Positions 1 through 8,339 of a stretch of 64,000 nt of DNA are shown one piece after another. The notes beneath the pieces are model-generated. The model did not search any database, was not told the origin of the DNA, and saw only the letters and a list, made by a program, of their open reading frames with translations. Source of the DNA: Fragilaria crotonensis (Eukaryota; Bacillariophyta; Fragilariophyceae; Fragilariales; Fragilariaceae); the NCBI GenBank assembly GCA_022925895.1, contig JAKSYS010000110.1:1-64000 (forward strand), read 5' to 3'. The first letter of the stretch is position 1, and the number at the start of each line of letters is the position of its first letter. The translations under genes and the position numbers were made by a program.

Positions 1-658
1 TGTGACGCAACACAGATTGCTTCTTGATGACATACTTGCCATCTATTCGTCTCCTCCCAACATGAACCTTGAACACACAGTTGACGTGCTCAGCGCATTT
101 GTAGACCCGGAACTTGTCCACTTCACTCGACGAATCGCAACCTGACATCCCGACTGCTTCTGGTATTGCTCCATGACTGGAGTCACATCAGCAAGGCTTT
201 GAAGGACTCAATTTTGAGTTCCTTCACTAGTTTGGAAAATACAACATCTTCAACATGCTCTTTTGCGTCGGTGTTCATTTTGTTAGGTGCTTGTAGTGGT
301 TGGCATCTTTGTTGTTCCTGACCTTCACTTGGCATGCCCTGGGAGTCTGTCTTCTTGGCTTGCACTAGTACAATATCGCTACCGCCAGCAACCTTCTTCT
401 TTCAGTATCGTTCTTATCGTTCTCCTCTCCTTCCTCAAATCTCAATATCTTGCCTCCACACTTCTTCATGGCACGGCTTGCCGGTGAGATCATTTCCATG
501 AGAAGCTTAACATGCCAGGCGACTGTGTTGCATCCTTTGCTTGACTCTTTACTTGCTACATTACCATCCACTATACCCTCAATGACGTTACATGAGAAGG
601 CTGCGGATGACTCTGCAACATTAGCAGACACATCATTTGTTGATACTTTTCCGTCCAT
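1..658 (-). pseudogene. MULE-1 transposase, N-terminal region (partial, frame-shifted)
   Basis: Read on the minus strand from about 181 to the window edge, the frame gives FRVYKCAEHVNCVFKVHV, followed by basic residues and a trailing H. This aligns with FKQFQCVEHVDCPFRVLI in the MULE-2 transposase and fits the C-C...H zinc finger (WRKY-GCM1/FAR1 type) that precedes MULE cores. Upstream, 365-658 is open from an ATG at 658 and lies in the same frame as the protease ORF, just beyond its stop. The coding frame then changes at least twice before the zinc-finger part, which points to decay or unrecognised introns. The DDE core would lie left of position 1. Confidence 0.65.
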
Positions 659-670
659 GATGACCTCAAC

Positions 671-1591
671 TTAGTAGTTGAGGACTCGGCATTTGCTGAG
701 TCCTCTGCATTTTTGATACCCAAGAACCACAATGCTGCCATCATCGGTGTCGTCCATGGTGAGCAATGCGGGAAAGCATCCTCTGATGACACTGCAAGGA
801 AGTGGATACTTGGATAAGTTTTCAACAGCGGCAAGGTGAGTTGCCAAATCAGAACGTTGTTTTGTCATATGTTCTTGTTTGAAAGTTTCATTGGTGATTG
901 GAATACTGTCGATGATGTGCAGTGCCACACCAATCGAAAAGAGGCCACAATCAATCAGATTACCTTGAGTCGGACATGGGCAGTGCTTGACCTGAGTTTG
1001 AGGGCGACCTATCTTAAACTTATCATCACAGACAAAGTAAAGCGCGAATTTGTGAAATTCAGCAAGAAATGCACGAATATGACTTGCTGCACCTCGTGTC
1101 CTTGTCGTAGGTGCACTGCAAAAATCCATCGAGTCGTAGCACTCAATACCCTTGTAGAATTCACAACCATGCTTTCCAGTCAACTCAATCACAAGGACAA
1201 AGAAATGTGACTTATGAACCATTGGCACAACAAGCTTTGATCCCCTGGCAAGGGTGGTGGCTTTGTAGCTCTTCAGGCTCGTTCGAATGATTTCAAGGCT
1301 CTTTCGCGACGTTGATTGGAGCACCAGTTCATTTGCCTTCTCAATGAAGAAAGTTGTTGCTAATCCACCAATGTACAATGGCGGTGCGGATATAGAGGGA
1401 AGCAACGGTGGTGTGGGAGATGGAGCTCCTCTTTGGATCAAGTAGTCCAACAGGTTTGTACTCAAATACTCATTCTCCTGCAGCGCCTGCACATCTTCTG
1501 CATGTGCCGAGAGAGGAATAGAGAACCTTGGGTCTCCCGGAAAAAAGCTCTTCTCAACTGCTGCTCTTCTTGGCTTCTTCTTTGGTGGCAT
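671..1591 (-). CDS. Ulp1-type (C48) cysteine protease encoded by MULE-1
   Basis: This is a 306-residue ORF starting at an ATG with a basic MPPKKKPRR leader. The catalytic set of the Ulp1/SENP fold is visible: His in KSHFFVLVIEL (about residue 128), Asp in ECYDSMD (about 150), and the Gln/Cys stretch CPTQGNLIDCGLF (about 205-217). MULEs of the Kaonashi type are known to carry such SUMO-protease-like domains; their role in transposition is not settled. The ORF ends in a stop codon beyond which the same frame stays open for about 97 more codons into the transposase. The N-terminal FFPGDPRFS motif recurs as HFPGDPRFS in the MULE-2 protease. The catalytic residues are intact here, unlike in MULE-2. 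Confidence 0.8.
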   Translation of the reverse strand: MPPKKKPRRAAVEKSFFPGDPRFSIPLSAHAEDVQALQENEYLSTNLLDYLIQRGAPSPTPPLLPSISAPPLYIGGLATTFFIEKANELVLQSTSRKSLEIIRTSLKSYKATTLARGSKLVVPMVHKSHFFVLVIELTGKHGCEFYKGIECYDSMDFCSAPTTRTRGAASHIRAFLAEFHKFALYFVCDDKFKIGRPQTQVKHCPCPTQGNLIDCGLFSIGVALHIIDSIPITNETFKQEHMTKQRSDLATHLAAVENLSKYPLPCSVIRGCFPALLTMDDTDDGSIVVLGYQKCRGLSKCRVLNY

Positions 1592-1977
1592 AATGAGACA
1601 AGAAATCAGTGTCAGGGACTGTCAAAAAGGGAAGGGGGAGGGAGAGGGTGATGCTGTTGATGATGATGAATGGCTGATGAGATTGTGTTGTGTTGGTGTC
1701 ATAAAAGATCGTCGTTGTACATTTGTACACCACTGTATACGGGCGATTTTTTGTTACTGACCCATCTCAAGCCCGAGAAATCTGAAGGCATATGACAATG
1801 CGACCAGAATGTACCCAAGAGCACACAAGATGACCACATACTTCCTCACACCATCACACCAAGCATTGTCAATGGAATAACACAGCTTATTTCATCAGTG
1901 AGAAGCACATGATAATGCTAAGCAATGCGTGATCCTTACCTTTGAAAGTGTGTCAATGTGTTGGCATTCTACGTTAC

Positions 1978-2228
1978 GGGGTACGATAATTTGCGTGGAG
2001 TTGAAATTGGCACAATCAAAACAGGTGTTATTGCAAATTGTAACAGGTGATATTGCAAGTTGTGTAAAACATAAATGGTGCTATTGAAAACATGGCAAAA
2101 AGATAATAGGTGTTTTTGATATAGTAAAAGTTAGCATGCTATTATTGTCATTTGAGGGGGTATATTATAGCCGATAACAGGTGTTTTCAATTTTTGGAAT
2201 AGATAACAGGTACGATAGCAATTTCCCC
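1978..2228. repeat. MULE-1 right terminal region with subterminal repeats
   Basis: Read inward from 2228 on the minus strand, the terminus begins GGGGAAATT. It then carries about five copies of a degenerate AACACCTGTTATC-like unit, seen on the plus strand as gataacaggt, aacaggtgttt, aacaggtgatatt and aacaggtgttatt. Arrays like this are typical transposase-binding regions. The matching left end is outside the window, so the length of the inverted repeat is unknown. Confidence 0.6.
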
Positions 2229-2363
2229 TAAAATATATGTACCCTTGTGCCCATCTGACTTGTGGGAATGATTGATAACCGACGGAAGCACGGACTGCAA
2301 CACTGTGCACAGAGTTGCCGAACAGTTCGTATCAAAGCAACTCTACTATTTAGATGCACCAAG

Positions 2364-4484
2364 CTACAGTTCACCACCTGTTGAAAAACTCTCCTTCATT
2401 CCCTCCAATCTTCCGCCCATGTCGGCGTAAGCATTATATGAGATTCGTTCCTCGTCTCCGCCTCCCATGAGTTCCGCCAGAAGTTCCGCCTCCAACTCAG
2501 CAGCTTCATTGCCCAGACCTTCCTCAGACAAATACCTTTCCGCATCGAGAGCCGCAGCAGCTCCACTCCCGGCAGACGTAATTGCCTGTCGGTAGATTGC
2601 ATCAGACACGTCCCCGGCGGCAAAGATCCCATTAATCGATGTCCTGGTTGATCGGCCAATCGTTTTGAGGTAGCCGGGATGGTCTTCGTCGAACTCAACG
2701 ACACCTTTCAGAAATGAAGTGGTGGGTGTGTGACCAATAGCCACAAAGACTGCGTCAGTCTTCAATTCCGAAACCTCTTGCGTAACAGTATCCACGAGCT
2801 TGACAGCCGAAACAACTTTCAGCTGATCATCAAGATTGACATCCTCACCATCACTGTTCGTTTCCACGAATTTTCCAACAATCTCCGTCACAAGCGTATT
2901 CCACTTGACTTCAATCAAGGAATGATCCAGCACCCGCTGGGCTAGAATCTTGCTGGCCCGAAAGGAATCTCGACGATGAATCAAGGTGACTTTCTTGGAA
3001 GTGCGTGCGAGGACAAGGGCATCTTCCATGGCGGAATCACCTCCACCAACAACCACCACTTCTTTGCCACGGAACACAGCTCCATCACAAGTTGCACACG
3101 ACGAGACACCACCTCCGCGCATGTCGTACTCCCCAGGTACACCCAACCAATTGGATTCAGCCCCGGTTGCGACAATGATAGTATGAGTTTCGATCACAGT
3201 CGAGTTGGTCTTAACTTTGAAAGGCCGAGACGACGCATCAATGCTGAGGACAACATCAGCTTCAAAGACGGCTCCAAACTCGATCGCCTGTTGTCTCATG
3301 GCGGCGACTACTCCAGGACCAGTCATGTTGTGCAACCCAGGATAATTCTCAACATCCACGCCCTTGCCTTGAAGCTGGCCTCCCATTGGAGGAGCAATGA
3401 CGACGGGCTGCAAGTTGGCACGGGCGGCATAAATGGCGGCCGACATGCCAGCAGGCCCACCACCTATAATGACCACCTTTTCAGGAAAGTCACCTTTAGT
3501 CCAGCTATGCGCGTCTTCGGCATTGTCGTCATCTTCCTCGTCAACTTGCTGATCTCGTTCTGCATCCAGTCTCTTCTCCAACTCTTCCATCAGTTGTTCC
3601 TTGGTGGCGAGACTCAAATTAGGCTTGTCCGGCGCGGCTGAGGTTCTGGTGCGCGACGAGGACGACGACTGGGCTCTGTCGTCTTCACCAGCCGATTTTT
3701 TGGCATTACCAGGCGAACGTGCTTCTGGTGAGAAGCGTTGTTCCATTTTCGGAGCGGATTTGTACTTTTTCTTGAGCCGACGCGCTAGCTGATTCGCCGC
3801 AGCTCCGACACACTGATCCACACCCTTGCCTGCCATGCCGACACATTTGTTGTAAACAACTTCAATGTCGGCCTCGGCTTTAGAAGGTTCAACTTCTTTG
3901 TAGTAGGCAAGTATACTTTAGTGAGAACAACGTTTTGCATCTCTGATTCTCGAATAACTTGTTGCGTCATTTGTCGGAGCTGAGCTTCGCCTGCACCCGA
4001 GAATTGATCAAACTTTTTGCCTCCGAGGAAGAACGCGAACGTGGGCAAGGATCTGATCTGATACTTGCTAGAAAGCTCGTATTGAGCACTGGTATCGACT
4101 TTGACAAAGACAGCCTTGTCCTGGCCGATTTCTTGAGCCAACTTTTTGTAAATTGGAGCCATCATGCGGCAAGGACCACAACCATCGCTATAAAAGTCGA
4201 CAATGACCGGGAGACCAGTTTCTGTGGCATGCTTATGCAAGAGACGTTCGAATTCTTAAAGTGGAAGGGAGTGTGGAGTGTTAGCAAGCGCCAATGAGAT
4301 CGAGATCATTCGATTCCGATGTCGAGCATTTCTGCCTTGTTCATTATTGATAATGCTCACCATGACTCGATTGAATGTTGCGCACCAACGGTCGCGCCTC
4401 AACAAGGCAAGGCGTGAACGCCAAAAGAAGAAGACAGAAGGAGACTGTTGAAAGCAATCTGAATGGCGTAGGAATGCGAAACAT
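2364..4484 (-). CDS. Secreted or plastid-targeted thioredoxin / NADPH-thioredoxin reductase fusion (Trx first, NTR second)
   Basis: Exon 1 (4361-4484) encodes 41 residues with a hydrophobic signal peptide (SFCLLLLAFTP core). A 106 bp GT-AG intron (4255-4360) joins in phase to a thioredoxin domain with active site CGPC (4254 to about 3920). The C-terminal part, about 2364-3900, is a low-molecular-weight NADPH-thioredoxin reductase: FAD site GGGPAGMSAA, redox motif CATC followed by DG, NADPH site VGGGDSAMEDA and a terminal GDV FAD motif. Plant NTRC has the opposite order (NTR then Trx). The frame changes between NVVLTK and YYKEVEPSKA near 3910-3920 without a convincing intron; a one-base indel, real or an assembly error, is the simplest reading. 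The AFTP near the cleavage site faintly resembles the diatom ASAFAP plastid motif, but the remaining transit segment is short, so ER/secretory targeting is equally possible. Confidence 0.85.
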
Positions 4485-4630
4485 GCTGACGGTCGTTTCT
4501 CAACAACGTCGTTCGTTGAGTGGTCCAAATAGCCGTCCCTTGCGTTTATGTTCGGCCGCCGGCTCTCATGCAGTTTTCCTGGACTTTTCTTTTCGCCTCT
4601 GCGAATCTGGTGTCCCATACAATTGTTCGC

Positions 4631-4710
4631 CAACGTAGGGGATAGTACTAGTACTCTACGTACTACCGGTAGGGTAGCGAGTACAGAGTACAGAGTACAG
4701 AGTACTGTAC
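4631..4710. repeat. GTAC-rich short-palindrome cluster
   Basis: The stretch is built from GTACTAG, TACGTAC and TACCGGTA palindromes and a short run of AGTACAG repeats. The same vocabulary recurs in most intergenic regions of the window. No coding signal is seen. Confidence 0.6.
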
Positions 4711-4740
4711 ACTCGTACTCTGAACCAGTTGCAGGGTCAT

Positions 4741-5052
4741 CAGAGACGGGAATTTCTGAAAACATCAAACCCATGGGTACCCACGTAAAGCTACGCTCAC
4801 GGAAGTACCAGCCCAAACCCACCCAGAACCCATACGATCTACCAAGACCTACCCAAACCCACCCAAACCCAGTAGCCAGTACTGAGTACATGGTTCACTA
4901 CTACCGGTAGCAAACATCTACTGTCATTTTTTATGATTTGCCGGCCCACCCAGACCACCATGAAATCCTGAGTCACCCAAACCACCCCTTAACCCAATGG
5001 GTTTGGGTGGGCCGTGGGTTTGGGTGGGCTGGGTTTGAAATTCCCGTCTCTG
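4741..5052. mobile_element. hAT-type MITE (312 bp) with telomere-like inverted arms
   Basis: Both ends carry the 16 bp inverted repeat CAGAGACGGGAATTTC. The element is flanked by a perfect 8 bp direct repeat, AGGGTCAT (4733-4740 and 5053-5060). An 8 bp duplication with CAGAG-type ends is the signature of the hAT superfamily. There is no ORF. The interior has CCCAAACCCACCCA-like repeats near the left end and GGGTTTGGGTGGG-like repeats near the right end, so the transcript or single strand would fold back on itself. Confidence 0.85.
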
Positions 5053-5060
5053 AGGGTCAT

Positions 5061-5595
5061 GCAAATACGTGATACTAATGTATGCATACACCAGTACAGA
5101 GATTTGCTTTGGTCTACTCTGCGAGAGCACTATAACTTCACCTGTCAAAATGATACGTGGAATGTGGAGGGAGTGACAAAACCGTAGTAAAAGGTACTTG
5201 TACTGGAGTACGGAGGTTTATGTGATCCACTGAGGACTGTACGTATGACTGTATGACGAATGGCGTGTACGCGTGTACTGGAGTACTCGTACTTGTAACT
5301 CGTCGACTCGTGGACGTCCAGGCATACAGAAGTACTGCAGAACTGCAAATGTCATACTGCACACACTCGTAGTACCAGTACTGCGTACGACATATATCAG
5401 ATATGCATCCTGCATACTCGCAGGAGTACTCCAGTACTGTACATCCGGTGCGTGCGGTGTAGCGTCTGAGCGCTGAACAGGCGCGCGACCAATCCGACCT
5501 CCATCGAATCATCATTTTACGCTTTGAATTCGAACACGTAGGTTACACATCCACCGTCCACCGTCATTTTGACTGCATAGCCCTCAAATTGCACG
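5061..5595. other. Intergenic region upstream of the TPR-Aha1 gene, GTAC-rich
   Basis: No gene is seen. From about 5270 to 5440 the sequence is dense in GTACT/AGTAC palindromes. The last 70 bp, which would hold the promoter and 5' UTR of the next gene, show no motif I can name. Confidence 0.5.
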
Positions 5596-6843
5596 ATGTC
5601 ATCCTTAACTTCCAACTCGGCCATGCTTGGCTCTCCTCATCGCGATGTTCTCGAAGCTTCACCCGAGACTGACGAATCCAAGGCACATTTAGTCGAAGAA
5701 CTGAAGATGCGAGGCAAATCTGCCGTTGCCACCAAGGATTGGATGAATGCTAGTCTCTTGTATGAAAAGGCCATTACACTTGTGCCTGACGAAGCGGCTC
5801 TCTATTCGAATGCATCATTGTGTCAATACAGTATGGGGCACTTTGATGCGGCACATCGGCTCGCGAAACAGGCTGTGGCGAAGGATCCCAAGTTCCTCAA
5901 GGGATACTGGAGAGAGGGACAGGCCTTGACCCAGTTGTCACGTTACAGCGAGGCTCTGGAGGCACACCGGAAAGGTCTCGTCTATGATCCCACCAACAAG
6001 GCCATTTTGAAGGAGATTGAAAAGTTAAAGAAGCTCGTTGCCGAGGAAACGGAACGAAAACGACTCTTGGAGGAGGAGAAGGCTCGAATGGAGATCGACG
6101 AGGAGCCGTCATCTGATCCCGCTATCGTTACTCCTCCAACTCCCGCCGTGAATCCACCGAAGAAAGCTAGCACATCTGAAACGATCAAAATCGATGACGA
6201 AGTGGACTTTACGAAATCTGATCACGTTAAAGGGTACAAGGTTGTCAATGGCAAGAAGACATCCTATTTTCACAATGAACTCACAGAGGAAGCCAAGGCG
6301 TTGATCGGTGACATTGCACCCAAACGCATCGAAGTGACACCAGAGCCAGCAGCAGCAACGACTGGTGACAATGGCAATCTGTCTGGGTCTGTATGGAACA
6401 AAGCTGGCACTTGGGAAGAAAAGGACGTCACCAGTTGGGCGCAGGAATCCTTGGACGCGGCCTTGCTGGCAACGCAGTTCATCTTGCCCGAATCTTCGCC
6501 AGCTCCGGGAGCGATTTGTACCATTGCGTCATCAAAAATCAATGGACATGCGTCGTTTGCCATGGTGCGTGGGAAGAAGCGATACATTTATGAATTTGCC
6601 GTTACGCTTGAATGGGAGTTTGCTGTCAACGAGGACAAGGCCTGTGGCAGCATGAGCTTTCCTGACTTTGATGGAACTTGTGAATTGGGTGAAGGGTATG
6701 ATATGGTCGAATGGAACGTCAAGGAAAGTTCGAGTTCTACCTTGACGCCACTTTTGGAACGATTCGTTAGGAACGGTGGTCTGCGAGATGCAATTCATAC
6801 GACGTTGGACACTTGGGTTCGACTCTTTCGGGAAACATACTAG
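5596..6843 (+). CDS. TPR-Aha1_N protein, probable Hsp90 co-chaperone
   Basis: This is a single-exon 415-residue protein. Residues about 30-145 form three TPR units (for example ALYSNASLCQYSMGHFDAAHRLAKQAV and the following KGYWREGQAL), of the Hop/STI1-like class that binds the EEVD tails of Hsp70/Hsp90. A charged helix (about 145-170) and a low-complexity linker follow. From about residue 265 to the end there is an Aha1 N-terminal domain: GSVWNKAGTWEEKDVTSW, then GHASFAMVRGKKRYIYEF and TLEWEF. The start codon is the first ATG of the open frame. Canonical Aha1 has Aha1_N followed by an AHSA1 domain and no TPR, so this is a different combination. Function in stimulating the Hsp90 ATPase is inferred from the domain. 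Confidence 0.85.
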   Translation: MSSLTSNSAMLGSPHRDVLEASPETDESKAHLVEELKMRGKSAVATKDWMNASLLYEKAITLVPDEAALYSNASLCQYSMGHFDAAHRLAKQAVAKDPKFLKGYWREGQALTQLSRYSEALEAHRKGLVYDPTNKAILKEIEKLKKLVAEETERKRLLEEEKARMEIDEEPSSDPAIVTPPTPAVNPPKKASTSETIKIDDEVDFTKSDHVKGYKVVNGKKTSYFHNELTEEAKALIGDIAPKRIEVTPEPAAATTGDNGNLSGSVWNKAGTWEEKDVTSWAQESLDAALLATQFILPESSPAPGAICTIASSKINGHASFAMVRGKKRYIYEFAVTLEWEFAVNEDKACGSMSFPDFDGTCELGEGYDMVEWNVKESSSSTLTPLLERFVRNGGLRDAIHTTLDTWVRLFRETY

Positions 6844-7058
6844 GCATAGGTGTACGAGGTACAATTGCTCTCGACATCAAGGTTTGGAAAATCGTAGTGC
6901 GAGTAGAGTTATGTATTACAGAAACCACATACCAAATCTTTTGAGCAGCCCACTTAACAACGGACTGACGACATGTACTGTAAAAACCAGGAAAATTGAG
7001 AGTTACGGCAACGTCAGACTCACAAATTGAATCGCGCTGACTTGTTCGTGAATTCAAT

Positions 7059-8080
7059 TCAGTCTGAAGTAACGTTCTCGTCCAGCATAGGATGAGGTCC
7101 TACCCGCCAAGACGTAACAGACCTGGAAGGTTTGTCGTCATAGCTGTCGACAAAGACCGATCGACAGCAGGGACACGAGTTGCCCTCCTTCAATTTAGTC
7201 AACCACTCAGTGACACACTCTTCGTGAAAAGCATGAATACAGCATTCGTTCATGGACCACACAACGTCATCGCCTTGTTCATAAGGACATATACATACAG
7301 CACAGCAATTCGGAACAAGGCGGTCACCTTGGCGCGTATGAAGGATAAGGTGTCCAAGTTCTGCTTTCGACAGAGATCGAGTCAATACCTTCATTCCATT
7401 CGACAGCACATGTGATTCGACCAGGGGGCTCTCACGGATCTCGGCGAGACAATCTGCATCAGGCGACACCACTCCAGCCTCCAGGTCGTCATCAGTCTCC
7501 GAAGGAGGTGACATATCAACAGCATCAGGACTTCCCAGAGCCGTCGCGGCAGCGTTTGAATTCCTGGAAGCCTCCAAAATATCGTTCTCGCCAACAACCT
7601 GTAAATAATGTCATAAAAATAAGAAAATCGAACTGCGTTTCAAAATTGAATTCACCCACTGGAAAACGAATGGCTTACCATGTGCACCTTTGCTTTGCGA
7701 AAGTAATCTCTCAAAAGTGTGCGTCTTGCTTCCGGAGGAACTGGCTTTTCTGCGTCGCCGTCTTGTTCGCTCCGACGCTCGTCGTCACTGGCCATACTAC
7801 CCATGCGTTGCGCCCATATACCCAGATAATGCGCACCATTGAACTTCCAAATCCAAATCACGACACCGACAACGAGTACAAACCAAAGGGCATTGATGGA
7901 CCAAAACACAATGGAATTGAATTCGCTAGGAGGGCCTTTATGAACGCTTGTTGCTTGGAGATCCCTCGTCATCATTGGGTCATAATTGGAATTGATGGCA
8001 TTCCCGTTTCCTATTTGATCCGAGAGAGACAGACTTGTCCTGAAAAATGTGCTTGCATCTTGCATCTCGGAGTTCATCAT
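7059..8080 (-). CDS. Membrane-anchored RING-H2 protein, probable E3 ubiquitin ligase
   Basis: There are two exons: 7679-8080 and 7059-7598, separated by an 80 bp GT-AG intron (7599-7678). They join in phase 0 between KVHM and VVGENDILEAS, giving about 314 residues. One transmembrane segment lies near residues 57-77 (FWSINALWFVLVVGVVIWIW). The C-terminal half holds a RING-H2 finger: CCAVCICPYEQGDD, then CCIHAFHEECVTEWL and CPCCRSVF, i.e. C-x2-C...C-x-H-x2-H-x2-C...C-x2-C. This suits an E2-recruiting ubiquitin ligase held at a membrane. The substrate is unknown. The upstream gene is convergent; their 3' ends are 215 bp apart. Confidence 0.85.
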
Positions 8081-8216
8081 GTTCGAAGGCTTACTACTGG
8101 TAGTGATTGAGACGAGCTTGAACTTTGCGACGAAATTATGAAATGCAGTAGGGAAGAACGATTACACGGTGGAGCGGCGCGATCGACGCATCTTTAAGTC
8201 TTTTCAAACTGGAGCA

Positions 8217-8339
8217 ATGTATCGGCCGAGGCGAACTCTTTGGAAATTGCATTCTGTTCGGTGTCAGACACGCAGGAAGTTCAAGAAACAGATGGGTCAG
8301 CCAGATTTCGGCAACATTGGTTTATTAGTTCCCGTCTGA
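8217..8339 (+). CDS. Possible small basic protein (40 aa), unrecognised
   Basis: An ATG-to-TGA frame of 40 codons encodes a strongly basic peptide (MYRPRRTLWK..., KFKKQMGQPDFGN...). It starts 136 bp upstream of, and divergent from, the RING gene, where a small gene or uORF could lie. It looks more protein-like than random sequence, but it has no recognisable domain and could be chance. Confidence 0.25.
   Translation: MYRPRRTLWKLHSVRCQTRRKFKKQMGQPDFGNIGLLVPV

Larger units (their letters stand above)
1..2228 (-). mobile_element. MULE-1: right end of a Mutator-like DNA transposon, running off the left edge
   Basis: Three things define this element. The minus strand encodes the N-terminal zinc-binding part of a MULE transposase at about 1-180. 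A Ulp1-type cysteine protease lies at 671-1591. The right terminus at 2228 ends in AATTTCCCC, the same terminal sequence (GGGGAAATT read inward) as the complete MULE at 19045-27315. Gene order (protease upstream of transposase) also matches that element. The rest of the transposase and the left inverted repeat lie outside the window, so a target-site duplication cannot be tested. The transposase start region is split over several frames, so this copy is probably decayed there, while the protease is open. No cargo ORF like that of MULE-2 is present between protease and terminus. Confidence 0.8.

Noticed and set aside
2976-3641. 221-codon plus-strand frame opposite the thioredoxin reductase
   Set aside because: It is a shadow of the strongly conserved minus-strand NTR coding sequence.
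3860-3930. A 44 bp intron between the Trx and NTR parts of the fusion gene
   Set aside because: A GT-AG pair can be forced, but the linker residues YYKEVEPSKA that belong to the protein would be lost. A single-base indel explains the frame change better.
4800-5050. Interstitial telomere
   Set aside because: The CCCAAACCC-like repeats are irregular, inverted to each other and contained within a hAT MITE.
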